From Motacilla alba alba (taxonomy: Eukaryota; Chordata; Aves; Passeriformes; Motacillidae): 64,000 bases of DNA. Positions 33,237 to 44,370 of this stretch are shown piece after piece (within the stretch, counting starts at the first letter, position 1; the number at the start of each line of letters is the position of its first letter). The translations under genes and the position numbers were made by a program. The stretch lies in NCBI RefSeq assembly GCF_015832195.1, contig NC_052016.1, positions 32,571,129-32,635,128 on the forward strand, in the 5' to 3' direction. A model generated the notes under the pieces. That model ran no database searches and was not told the origin of the DNA. It saw nothing but the letters and a program-made list of their open reading frames with translations.

Positions 33237-36200
33237 ACCCTGTACCTGGCCCTTTGCCAAGAACAGCAATTCCTTCTCAGGTGTGCATTTGATCCGGAAG
33301 GTCTCTGGACGATAAATATGATTGTGTTACCAAACTAAAAGCAGCAACATGCTGATTCCCACTTGCTGGGGAGGTCAGGTGATGAATGGGCCGGAACACA
33401 GACAGAAACATCCTTGTGATGGAGGGAGTTCCCTAGAAGAAATTTGATCTGGATATCAAAGAAGGGGAGAGGGAGGATAAAAGAGGTCCGGGCAAAACAG
33501 AGCCAGCGTAGTAACAAAGCTGCTTTTCAGTACACCCCTAAGAGAAGTCTCTCTTAAGAGAAGGTGACATAAAAGATAACATTCAATGAACCAAATTATA
33601 GCATCTACTTTAACAAAGCCATCTGTGCACTAATAGTTTGCAACGCGATCCACTCAAAAAAAGCAAGAAAGGTGGAAACAGATCCAAGCCAGTTCATTTC
33701 AGAAACAGCCTGAGGTAAGAACCCAGATGCACATTTCCTTGGCTGAGTGCTCTGCTGGCTGGACAGGGTGCTTCCAAAGACTGAGTTCACTAGTGACTCA
33801 AAGGTTTGACATGGTATCTTTCTTCTAAGCATCTCCTCTAAGGTGCAGCTTTTCCCAAAGTGGAAACATAGTCTTCAATCTCTACATCAGCACTAACAAC
33901 ATGCAGGGAATACTGGAGAAGAGTTTCCAAGCAACTTTGATTCCAAAGCAAACAACTACCCCATCACATGTATGCTGTTCCTTTTAATCCTCCAGGGTAT
34001 TCACTACTCCTCTTTATGATGGAAAAAAAACCAACTTTGTGAATGCTTATCTAGGCTTTTATACACTGGGTGCCATCCCAGTGAAAACAATGGAGATGCA
34101 CTGTCTGCTGTACTGAAATCAACACCCTCTGGTCTCAGGGTCTTTTTTCCAGTCTGGCAGCACAAGAATGCAAAGCTATTACTTATAGCCAGTGTTTTCC
34201 AAGACACAACCAGTCATGCTAGGATCCATGCCTTCAGCTAGAGATGCTGATTTCAGATGGCAGGGAAGTGGAAGTGTTTCACTGATTAGAAGCAGATTCT
34301 ACCAAAAGCTGCTGCAATATGCATGGTCTCACTAACCCCACAGTACCTTTTTTCAACTTTTCTCCAGGGAAAAAGGGATGAGATATTTAGAAAATAGAAG
34401 AGACAACCAGAGATGGATAGAAAAAGCAGGTCAACCAGCATGGAGATATTTGTAACCAGCAGGAAAAGAAAGTGGCAGTTAAAGTTTGTGAGAAAATAAG
34501 ATTTGAATATTGCAGTCCTGCAGCAACTGTAAAAATGCATTTAATTTGCCCACTCAATTATATTCAGTCTTTCCTGGAGAAAAGTAAACATCATGAGAGA
34601 GGAAGAAAAGGAATTTTTGCTTCTAAAACTGTGAAGGCTTTCTAAATTTCAAAAAGTGATTGCAGTGTAGGTAGAATTTTGACTCCATTGATTTGAGAAT
34701 TGAATTCCTCCTTAAAGACAGTGAAAAGTCATAGTAGAAACTTGCTCCCAAACATTGACCCTAAACCCTGCTTTATCTCTCATTTGAAGAACTTGCTTCC
34801 AGTACAATCACTGCAGCAATGTGTCTTACTCTGTTCAGTCCATGTCTGCTGGTCTTCACACCAAGTGATGGTATTAAATCAACAGCAGAAGACAAAATTT
34901 TTTGAGATGTGTGGAAATTGTTATAGCAATGTGGACAAAAACATAGCAAGACTCCTTCCACTTGCCTAACTAAACTCCAAATTTGGTGAAGAGCATAATT
35001 TGATGGGGAGTAGTGTAGGGTTGGGTGTACTTAGACCATCTACTGCTCATGAAAAATCAGAGATGTCACTAGGATGTTGATGCTTTAGCCAACATAATAC
35101 ACAGCCTGACAGAAACAAGGATTGTCACAGCAACATTGGCTTGAAGCACTGTTTTCCTTTCACATGCCATTTCCCACTGTATGAATTATCCCACCACACT
35201 TCAGAGCTTCAGGTTTCTACACATTCCCTTTGATTTCTTATCAGAGGATGGTGAGGCAGGGAGGCCTGATTTCAAGGACCACAAGGCAGACCTGCCACAT
35301 TGACTTCTATCTCTTCTTCTACTCCTGTAGAAGTAGGTTTGTGTGGATGTTTTTATGCTACTTGAAGGATCCTCTAGAGAAGACAACTTCTCAGCCAGCT
35401 GCTGAAGCTGGTTTCCTGACAACACAAACAGGAAGGAGCAAAGCAAGGGACCCAGCCCAGTAAGATGGCATGAGATACCATATGAAATCAATTTTATGCT
35501 TATCATCTGGACAGACACCCCATAGCAGACACAAGCATCCCAGAATCATCAGTAGATATACTGGCCTTTTTTGCCCTTAGAAGCAAGGAAGAGTGGAAAC
35601 ACAGTTATTGAACAGGCAGTTTGGATTTATCCAGAGATTGTGGAACAGGAAACCTGAGTAATTTTTTTTCTGTCTCATAATGGCCTGTGATTTGACCAAC
35701 ACGGTATAACTGTGCAATATCTAAATTAAATTCTTATTGAGACAATCTCACTTCAAGCTAGACTTCTTCTGTTCTCTCCCTTTGAATTTCCAGACGAGAT
35801 AGAATGAACACTGATGATCAATGAAGTTCAACCAAAGTTCAGCACAGAGGCAGTTCCATGCAGGAGACTAACTGAGCAAATCTAAAAGACCACGGTGTAA
35901 CTCACTTAGCCAAGAGATTGCCAAAAAGGCAGCTCTGGAGTTCAGTGTACAGACTATTTCCTCAGTTAATGTAAACTCAGATTTACTTATCTGCTATGTT
36001 GTTCCTTTTGACCTTTCCAGATTAAAGTCAGGACAATGTTCCCCTTTTTCTTGTCCTTCTCTCATTTTCTGTTTCATAAAATGAAGAAAACAAGGACTAT
36101 CACAAAATTAATGGTGAAGAAAAAACCAAACAAGCAGAGCAGAACATGGCAGATTATACAGTTAGATAGAAGAAGGTATAAGAAAACCAGAGAAGGACAG

Positions 36201-36781
36201 GATCTGCTTTTTCCCACCAAGTGCTCCTCATGTGTACAGGGAACCACATCATATCATCATCATTCACCTCAATTCCACACAAATCACTGTTCTGTAACGA
36301 TTTTATACTTTCATATGAGCCTCTATTAATCCTCCTTTTGGGGACAGCTCCTGAAAGCCCTCCTGTTTTTCTGTTTCCCATTAGAGACATGCACAAACCC
36401 CTCAAAGCTATATCTTCATCACGCTTCTTCCTATACCAGAGTGAACTAAGGGGAAGGAAACCTCAACTGATTAGACAGAAATCTTGTTGAGTCTGTGAAA
36501 TACTTCACATACATTCTGATGATGATGGCGTTTTGCTACAAGACCAGGACATATTCAAGAAGGAGAGAAAAAAATAAGGTAATTTCAGCCAGAGAAGCTG
36601 AAAGTCCAGGTTTTGTACATGGGGGTCAGGAGTTCTAAGATGGAGGGATTTGGGTGTGCCCTGTCCTCCTTTCTCCTTCCTAACTTCCATGTCTTTGGTG
36701 ATGTTGGCACTCACAGATTGGTTTAGAGTAGAAAGCCACCATTCAATATAGATAATAGGCATTGGGGAAAAGGTATAAATA
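33237..36781. other. No gene recognised
   Basis: About 3.5 kb of unique-looking sequence. The 105-codon minus-strand frame at 35201-35518 and the 97-codon plus-strand frame at 36036-36329 show no recognisable domains or splice context. Confidence 0.45.
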
Positions 36782-37021
36782 TGTAACACGTAATGTAAGA
36801 TATAAAAGATGGCACCAGTCCCCTGGGAGGGCAGTGCGCCTTTGTTTAAGCTGCTGAACGGGCCACAGCAGTTCAGGAAAAGAATCTTTTAGATAACCAA
36901 CAATAAACAACCTTGAGACTGGACAATAGAAGACTACTGAGTCTTTCTTTGAAGGCACGGGTTGGAGGAGAGACTTTTCCATCTTTCGGGGTCACCCCAA
37001 TCCGGGGCACGAGACCCCACA
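36782..37021 (+). mobile_element. LTR segment, endogenous retrovirus (ERVK-like)
   Basis: Starts TGTAACACGTAATG (36782) and ends CACGAGACCCCACA (37021), so TG...CA about 240 bp apart. It has a TATA box (36801-36808, TATAAAAG), AATAAA at 36902-36907 and a CpG-containing U5 (CTTTCGGGGTCACCCCAATC). Flanking hexamers TAAATA and GGACTG do not match, and the right side joins a different LTR directly, so this is not a clean solo insertion. Assignment to an ERVK-like group is from remembered avian LTR style. Confidence 0.65.
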
Positions 37022-37538
37022 GGACTGCACCCTGTGGAAGAGTGACCCACACTGCAGCAGCTGAGGGGTGCTGTTGCCTGCGGGAGATGGAGCCACATCA
37101 GAGAAGTTCAAGGAGCACTGTCTTCCCCGGGAGGGACCCCACAGTGCAGCAGAGGAAGGACTCCTCTTCCTGAGCAGCAGGAGAAGCCATAGTGATGAAC
37201 TGACCATAACCCACATTCCCTGTCTCCTTGTGCCACTGGGGAAGAAGATAGAGCTGGGAGGGAGGGAGGAAGGGAGGGAGGGGTGGGCAGAAGGTGTTTT
37301 GAAGATTCTATTTTACTTCTCACTATCCTGTTCTGATTTTTTAATTAATAAATTCACTTCATATCTCTCAGTTGAACCTAGTTTGCTTGTGATGGTATTT
37401 GGTGAGTGATCTCTCTTTATCCTTATCTCAGCTCATGACCCCTTCATCATATTTTCTCTCCCATGTCCAGTTGCAGAGGGGAGTGAGAGAGACTTTGGTG
37501 GGTGCCTGGCTTTCAGCCAGGGTCACTCCACTACCACA
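37022..37538 (+). mobile_element. LTR 3' portion, avian ERVL-like family
   Basis: The 3' part of a second, unrelated avian LTR. GGACTGCACCCTGTGGAAGA, two degenerate 'GACCCACACTGCAGCAG'/'GACCCCACAGTGCAGCAG' units, TGATGAACTGACCATAACCC, a GGGA-rich stretch (37256-37285), AATAAA (37347-37352), TTTGGTGAGTGATCTC, and the terminus GGTGGGTGCCTGGCTTTCAG, CCAGGGTCACTCCAC..CACA appear in family order. The 5' part is missing or replaced by the preceding LTR. No retroviral gene accompanies it. Confidence 0.78.
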
Positions 37539-38059
37539 CTAAGATAACAGTGAACAAACAGCTGCACCAAGAGCAAACATGAATCAGAGATTAGAAAAAC
37601 ATTTTTTTTTTCCCCAAAAGCTAAAAGTGCTTCCATTTCAGTCCTAAACTGCTCTACAAAAGAGAAACAACAGTCATGATGCTTCCTTCAGGAAATCAAT
37701 GACTGAATTTAGAGGAAAGCAAGGAAATTATTTTGATAACAGTTCAGAAGTTGAAGCACTCGTAAAAAAGATGGAGGCATCCTCAAATTTCATTAACTTC
37801 TGAAGCAGTGTCCCATGCCCAGCTTTGCTAGTGAACCCCCCAGAGTAATAGGGAATGCTTCAGGTATGTGCATCCTATGTTGTCTCCTTAGAACTGCAAG
37901 GAGCCCACCAGCTGCAAGCCCTGTTCCCCTCTTTCAGAAAGGCTATGTTATATAAGGAAATACCACTCTGGTCAGTCATGGTCATCAGACCTTTTCTCTT
38001 TAGATATCTTTTTCTCTCTTCTTCCATTTGAAATTTTTTTCCTTCTTTCTTTTAATATA
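37539..38059. other. No gene recognised
   Basis: Unique-looking sequence right of the LTR pair. Contains a T-run near 37602-37612. Confidence 0.5.
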
Positions 38060-38330
38060 TGAAGGTAATATTTACAGCCAAAGCAGTGCTGAGTAAGATG
38101 CAGTGATTATGGCTGATTTTATCACAGCCGTATTACTTAGCTGCAAGGTGAAGCGCTGTGCTAAAATGGATCATGAATCCCTGAAATTGACTATCCGTCA
38201 CCTTTATAATCCTGATGGAAAGGCAGGTCAGATCAGGCCTGACAACTCCCCATGCAAATGAGACTACGCCAGCGACGTCTGCTTGCCTCAAGGCATTTAT
38301 TTGTCTGGAGAGGCAGGTGATGCCACAGGG
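38060..38330. other. Candidate conserved noncoding element
   Basis: The most enhancer-like texture in the window: GATTATGGCTGATTTTATCA, CAGCCGTATTACTTAGC, GAAGCGCTGTGC, GACTATCCGTCACCTTTATA, a 10-bp palindrome TCAGGCCTGA (38233-38242), a perfect POU octamer ATGCAAAT (38252-38259) and ACTACGCCAGCGACGTC. CpG retention is high over 200 bp with no repeat and no coherent open frame. Inference, no alignment made. Confidence 0.42.
38252..38259. promoter_or_regulatory. POU octamer ATGCAAAT
   Basis: Exact octamer consensus (context CCCCATGCAAATGAG) within the constrained-looking segment 38060-38330, ten bases right of a palindromic TCAGGCCTGA. Confidence 0.3.
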
Positions 38331-38689
38331 AATTGGACCAGAGAAAGAGGGAGAGGAGAAACCAACTACTCCAACTGCACCTGCAGGAATCAAGTGCAAA
38401 TACAGGAGCCAATTTTGTGCACAAAAAACCTGCTAGAAATATTGAATGAAAGAATATTACAAGCAGCTAAGAATCAGGACCATGGTAAAAATGCTTCCCC
38501 CTAGGCAGAAGAACAGATTTCAGTTTCAAAGTTAAAAAAATAAAATAACACCACCTCACCACTGCAAATTTGTAGGATCAGATGAAATCCATAAATGAGG
38601 AAAAACCCTCTAAAATGCCTGAAGATTCTAGTCATAATTCCCTCAAATTCAGTGTCATTTTCTTTCTCACGAAGTCAGATTTAAGAAGT
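38331..38689. other. No gene recognised
   Basis: Unique-looking sequence between a constrained-looking segment and an LTR relic. Confidence 0.45.
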
Positions 38690-39430
38690 GTCTGTAAGTT
38701 TGGAGACCAAATCCATCAGGGTGTAAGCGGCGGCCATTACATGTGGCACTTCTGCAAGAAAGCTCACAGAGTGATGGAAGTGTTGAATCTCACAGGAGGT
38801 GTTTATTTGCAGACAATCAGTTCACTTGATGTGAAAATCACTAAACTGCTCCATTGAATCTGTTTAACTGGCATATGCCCATATTAAGGAAACTTCCCAA
38901 TCTGACCGTTCACAAGAATCTCTTGCAGTCACACTCCCCAACACCAGGGATTTTATCTGCTGGGACCAAAGACCCTTTGCAGCAAGAGGCTCCAGTGAGC
39001 CAACACTTGCCTTGCTTGACTCTTCACATACTCCATTCACATAGTCAGACCAGATTTCCTCAGCAGCTCGACCCCAGGTTTCCCTTAGCAGAGTGTCAGA
39101 CGTCTCATTCCATAAAGCAATTTATTCAGGGTGCAGTAACACCAGAACAGCCCAAGCTGGTGCCTCAGAGGAGGAACCAGCAACAAAGCACCCCCTTGGC
39201 TTTTATCCCCTCACAGTACAAGCTCAAAAAACTCTTGCTCTTCCCTTCTGAGTCTTCAGCCCTTTGCAGTGTCTCCCACTGCCCATACACCCAGCCTGTC
39301 CACCAGTCTTTGTGCCCTTTGTTATGAAAAGGGTTGGCCACAGCCTCCTGTCTCTGGCTCCTGCCACCCAGAATTCAACCTGCAGCACCCGCTGCAGCTG
39401 CATCACAAGTATTCCTCAACAACCACACGC
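38690..39430 (-). mobile_element. Probable LTR relic, minus strand
   Basis: On the minus strand GGATAAAAGCC (39201-39206 core) is followed about 75 bp later by AATAAA (39121-39126), then a U5-like stretch to about 38958. A second AATAAA lies at 38802-38807, followed by CpG-bearing sequence (GTAATGGCCGCCGC on the minus strand). The TATA-polyA spacing and composition suggest one or two avian LTRs. I found no clean TG...CA pair with a target duplication, so boundaries and family are uncertain. The 157-codon plus-strand frame at 38854-39327 runs antisense through it and is not a gene. Confidence 0.4.
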
Positions 39431-41459
39431 AAGAGGGACACTCCTTGAGAAAAGACTAACTAGTGTGTTATTTACTGTTTCTAATGAGATTGATGCGCTG
39501 CTTTAGGTAAACACCAGCTTCTTAAGGCAAGACTTGTTCTGAAGTATAAACACAGGTTGTCTCATTCGTACACCGCCCAGGTTTGGGCAACCACTGAGCA
39601 GAGTGCTTTTTGTTGGCACCCATGTTCTATTCCCAGCATAATTTCTTACAAATCAGGCAGCCTAGCCATAGTCATTAACACTGCTGTTCCTGATTCCTGC
39701 CCTTGCTAAAAGAGGTTAATACTATGTATGTCACAGAGCTCCTACACCCTTGTTGTTAAAAGCGGGGTAGACTCTTTGAGATTCACAGATAGATGATATT
39801 AAAGAAGGGCAAAGACAACTTACATCTTGCTCTTCTCACCTGTCCTTTCTTCCCCTTTCCTCTAGTGCCTCTCCTGGAAAGTCACATGCCAGCTAAACCT
39901 CTTAGTGAGTGATTACATTAGAGATAGTGCTAATTACCAAGTGTAGTCTGCGTGGTACAATCTTATCAACACCCCACACTTTCTCCCCTGAGGTGAGGGG
40001 GCTTGATCCATTTCATAAAAGTATCCTAGTTATCTGCTCCAGCAAGCTCCATTCCCTCAGGCCTGAAGGTGGATTTTATTTCCTTCTTTTTTTTCACCCT
40101 TAGCACAGATTCAAAGCTTTTCTGGTAGAACCTCTTGCAGGGAGGTGGGGTTACCCCAGCAACAGACTCCTGGGTATTGTCCTGTGTGTACAAAAGGAGA
40201 CAGTCAGTTCCCAAGGTGCTGTGTTTTGGGTAACACACTCATAGGCTCATCCCCACCAAGCACTGCAGTTCTAATGTCCTCTACTAGGCACAGGAAGTCA
40301 ACATCTGCCCCACAGCTGGGAACGCTGGGTTTGGAACATGGAGTAACAAAGGTAGAGGTAGGTGCAAGAAATTCCCATCGGTGCTTTGGTAAGGCTACTG
40401 AATCACAATTTAGTATTGCCTGGTATTTTTTCCCCTAGAATCTCCATTTGACCAAGCTCTGCCACTAGTGTCTGCTCTCTCCATTCGGCCATGTTCTTCT
40501 GCCCTGCAGCACCCCTAACCCTGAGTTTAGGGCTCCCCCCACATTTCTGAAAACTTAACATGGGGTGGGATCAGTGACCCTTTGGGTTTGGCTACAATAC
40601 TGCTGTTTACCAAGGCTTTAACAGGATAATTTCATCTTACATTATAATCCAGAACACCATTTGCTTTCTTATTAGTGGATGCTTCAGCTGTATTCTTTCT
40701 GGGGGCTTACTTATTTTTATGTTTGAAGGTTGTTAGTTCTTTGTTGGTTTGGTTTTTTCTTTTTTTTTTTCCATATAATTTGTGTGCATATTACTTGCTG
40801 TCCCTGGAATTCATTTTGTTCCTTGCTAATGAAACCTCTGCGTCGCTAACAAAGCAGAAAATAAAAAAGGTAAATAGCACTCTCCAGAAACAATTTGTTT
40901 CTTGTTCTGTAAATTTTTGCTGAACAGCATCTCAGGGAATTTTCACCCCGATAAAAGAAGAGAGAAAGAGGAGATGATTGAGAAGAGGCTAGAAATGCAG
41001 TTAGTTGATCTGGAATGGAAATAATAATTATATGCACACTATAGACAAATAGGTACCCAGACAGTTGCACCTGTGAAATTCCAGAAAGCACTTGAGCACC
41101 CAAGTAATTTGATTGAGTAGAAACCTCTGGTTGTAGAGACATTTGAAGGGGGGATTAGTTTTCTCATGTTTAACCCTTTGGATCTACACCAGCCTCAGAA
41201 AACAGAGGAGGACACAGAATATTAATGAGCAATCTGGTTCTGCTAAAACACCTAAGGTAGGTACAGACCATGTCCCGTGGTATTGGTGTCAATGAATACA
41301 AAAGGAGATGAAAAAACTTAGGAAGAGGTGATGCTGGTTTTACCTACTAGCTGCTAGAGAAAGGCACAGGACATTCTACTAAAGGTAGTTTCTTTCTCAC
41401 AATCCTGAGCCATCATGTTCACTTTCAAACAGCTGAATACATGTCACAAGGCTGAGATT
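39431..41459. other. No gene recognised
   Basis: About 2 kb of unique-looking sequence with T-runs at 40087-40094 and 40761-40770. No exon or repeat family recognised. Confidence 0.45.
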
Positions 41460-41491
41460 AAAAAAAACCAAAAAAAACCAAAAAAAAACCA
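41460..41491 (+). repeat. A-rich (A7-8CC)n repeat
   Basis: Three units of a run of 7-8 A followed by CC. Minor simple repeat of a type that recurs in this window (15420, 55185). Confidence 0.85.
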
Positions 41492-41869
41492 GACCACTGA
41501 AGAGATTTTGAAGTTTACATTGATGATCCTAGGTTAAAGGCTCGCAATTGAAAAAGGTCTGAATTTATAGCTGCTTCCACTGATTCTACTGTCTGACATT
41601 CAGATTCTAAACCCTCTAATCCAATCTAATCCAAACAGGGATGTAAAAACAATGTCATAGGGCAGGAATGGAGATGTTCTTACATCCTTTCCACCAATAA
41701 TCAAGTATTATGTTATCTCTGAGTCTTACTGCTTGGGAACTAAGAAATTAGTACACTTCCTGGAAAAATAAACCAACCAACACCAGATTCAGCCACAGTG
41801 AAATGCACTGAAAGCCAGGGATTATTTTTGAGTTTACTCCATTGGCTAAAGTAGCCAAGGGAATCAGAT
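41492..41869. other. No gene recognised
   Basis: Unique-looking sequence. CCAATCTAATCC near 41620 is a tiny direct repeat; nothing else is supported. Confidence 0.45.
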
Positions 41870-42560
41870 GGCCAAATGCCATGCGGTCCTAAGTCCCTTT
41901 GCCACCTTTAAAATTGCACGCACAGCGCTCCATGCATGAACACACCTTCGCCCTATCACTCACTGGATTACTGGACCAGCCCTCGTATGGAAGATTAAAT
42001 ACAAACTGCTCTACTGCTAAAGCATATTTATTGAGCTTTAAACACCATGTAATTTGTACATCTCTCCTCTCAGAGTTGGAAAAACTCCATCAACAATAAT
42101 AATGGCAACATTCAATTTCAATTGGTATGTTTTTAACTTACAATAAGCAACCTGTTATAACTATAAAGAGGTCTTTAGAAGTTATGCAAGGTATTAATTG
42201 AGCTGCTAGGAAACCATGCAGGTTGGTTTTGTAGTAACTCTGCAATGAAAAAAGAATGCAGCAACCAGTAAAATCCTGGCAAAACAGCAGCACCATCTCA
42301 GGAGATGATTGCTTCAGCTGTACTAGTTATTTACATGAAGTCAATTCCAAGTGATTATTAAGAACATGAGGTTTATCGTTCAGTATAAAAGGCCAGTTCA
42401 TTATGTCCCCACAAGTTACAGCTTAAATGGCAAACCTCGATAATTTAGTTTTTCTAACAGGAGTTTGGAATTTAATCACTGCACAATAACTGCATTAATT
42501 CTGAATTAGTTTCTTAATGGAGATGTAATTGTCTGAGTTTCATCTGAGGGGCCAAAATAT
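41870..42560. other. Candidate conserved noncoding element, ~700 bp
   Basis: Repeat-free sequence combining retained CpGs (CATGCGGTCC, GCACGCACAGCGCTCC, CTTCGCCC, CCTCGTATGG, GTTTATCGTTC, CCTCGATAATTTAG) with many homeodomain/SOX-type words (GTATTAATTGAGC, GTGATTATTAAG, CTGCATTAATTCTG, GTAATTGTCTG). This is the longest such block in the window. No coherent open frame. Inference from texture. Confidence 0.4.
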
Positions 42561-44229
42561 GCTCTCACCAGCATAAATCTAGTGGAACTTCATGTGAGAG
42601 AGTGGGATGATTTCAGCATAGGGAAACTTGAGGTCAACAGGCAGCTGAGTTTTACGCTGGCATCAGAGGAAACAGTATGGCCCAACCATCACTTGCACTG
42701 TTTCACTTTCAGTCCCATATGAGGCTTGTTTGCCTGGGCAGCATTCTTACAAGTACTGAACACAAATGAAATCATGTCTGTTTACTACCATGATTATAAT
42801 AAGAATACTTCATCCCAAAAGGCTGCAAAGCATTTTGCTGCAGGGAAAACATTTCGATCAATAACAAAATGCTTTTAGGCCTGGAGTGAAGACACCAGCT
42901 CATATAGATGGAGAAGCTAAAAAGGCAGACCGCCACATTTCCATTTGGCTTAGACATTCAAGCTGACACCTCCAAGTACTATAACAAGCCCTTTATGAAC
43001 AATTTAAAGACAATCCCATCAGAAGGTATTCACAAGAACTCATATTCTATTGTGGCAGGCGTGCTGGAAATCCTTAAGGTAGAATTGAAATCATTGGGAA
43101 CAAAAAAAATGATCACTGCTACAGTCATAATATGGATGAGAATAGTGATGGTAAGAAACTGATGCTGTAGGAAGAATGCCTAGATAGCATGAACAGGGAC
43201 TGATGAAACATACTTTAGCTCTTCCAGTTGCCCATTTGAATGGATGAACTCGTAGTGGCAAGAAGAAAGCTGAGTACACAAAAAGCAACAAAGAAATAAA
43301 CCATATGGAAAAATCAGTGCACCAGATGAAAGTTACAGTGACAAATCTATATGTCACACAGGAGATTTGAGCCTACTGAGTGCCCTAAAGCTGTAAGGAG
43401 TTCCTGGAGGCCCATCCCATTCAAAGCCATACCAAGGAACGTAGCAAGTGTGGCAGAAACAGCTCTTAGAATCTGAGCCATACAGGTAAGTTGCAAACTG
43501 AATCCATGATAGTAAGCAAACCTGACTGAAAAAACACAAAGTAACACAGCCCCCAGTTCCCTTACTTCAGTTTAAGGCCTACCACCTACCACCATATACA
43601 AATACAACCCTTTCCCGCTGCAGGCAGGCAGAGAGAAGAGAAAATTTTCAGATGTCCACATTGAGCATTTTCCTTCCAGCACCACAGCAACCTCATGTGA
43701 ATTTTCCATCTATTTATACCACTGGTGACACAGAACCACTGACAGCCCCTCTAGTGTTTGATTTAATGTTTATCTGATGAGAAGAGCAGTCACAAACAGT
43801 GCCCCGCTGAAACATCATGCACCTGCTTGCCTGTTCCTTGAAGACCCTCTCCACAAACACTGCCCTGACAAAACCTTTGATAGAAGAAACAGAGCAGCTT
43901 GTTTTGAGGTTTATGATGTGTATGAACACATCAGCAATAAATTGATTTACAAACAATATGTAAGCAAATAGATATTCACTACCTTTTTTTGTGACGGCAA
44001 GAAGTCATAAAGACTATTCCTCCTCTAGTGCCAGAAAGGCCTGAGTAGAAAATGTTCATGATGTGAGCAAGACAGTCAGCATCAGAAGTTGTGTTAAGAG
44101 ATTAAGAGACCCTGGCTCTTTGTATGCCTGAAAAGGACTCTGGCTTTCAGGTCAGTGAGCTGACCTTCCTTATCGATAGAGGTCATGATGAAATTTAGCA
44201 GATCAATCATCTAAACTGTTGGAGAGAAA
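42561..44229. other. No gene recognised
   Basis: Unique-looking sequence. Overlapping short frames at 42772-43971 lie on both strands without domains. Confidence 0.45.
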
Positions 44230-44370
44230 GGAAAAAAGACCTGCCAGAACAGTTTTGATTTAATTTTTTATCAAAATCCGATCTCTCTGCGGAAATTGTC
44301 AACTTCAATGAAATGTTTGAGCTAAACATTCAAGAGTTTCATTGCGTTAATCTCAGAACATTTTCTTAGA
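44230..44370. other. Candidate conserved noncoding element
   Basis: TTTGATTTAATTTTTTATCA, AAATCCGATCTCTCTGCGG, TTCAATGAAATGTTTGAGC and TCATTGCGTTAATCTC: compact, repeat-free, with CpGs retained beside TAAT words. Inference only. Confidence 0.28.

Noticed and set aside
206..37538. Retroviral genes (gag, pol, env) next to the LTRs
   Set aside because: The LTRs are solo or fused. No flanking frame with protease, reverse transcriptase, integrase or envelope features was seen.
38854..39327. 157-codon plus-strand frame
   Set aside because: It runs antisense through a probable LTR with TATA and polyadenylation signals on the other strand. The peptide has no domain.
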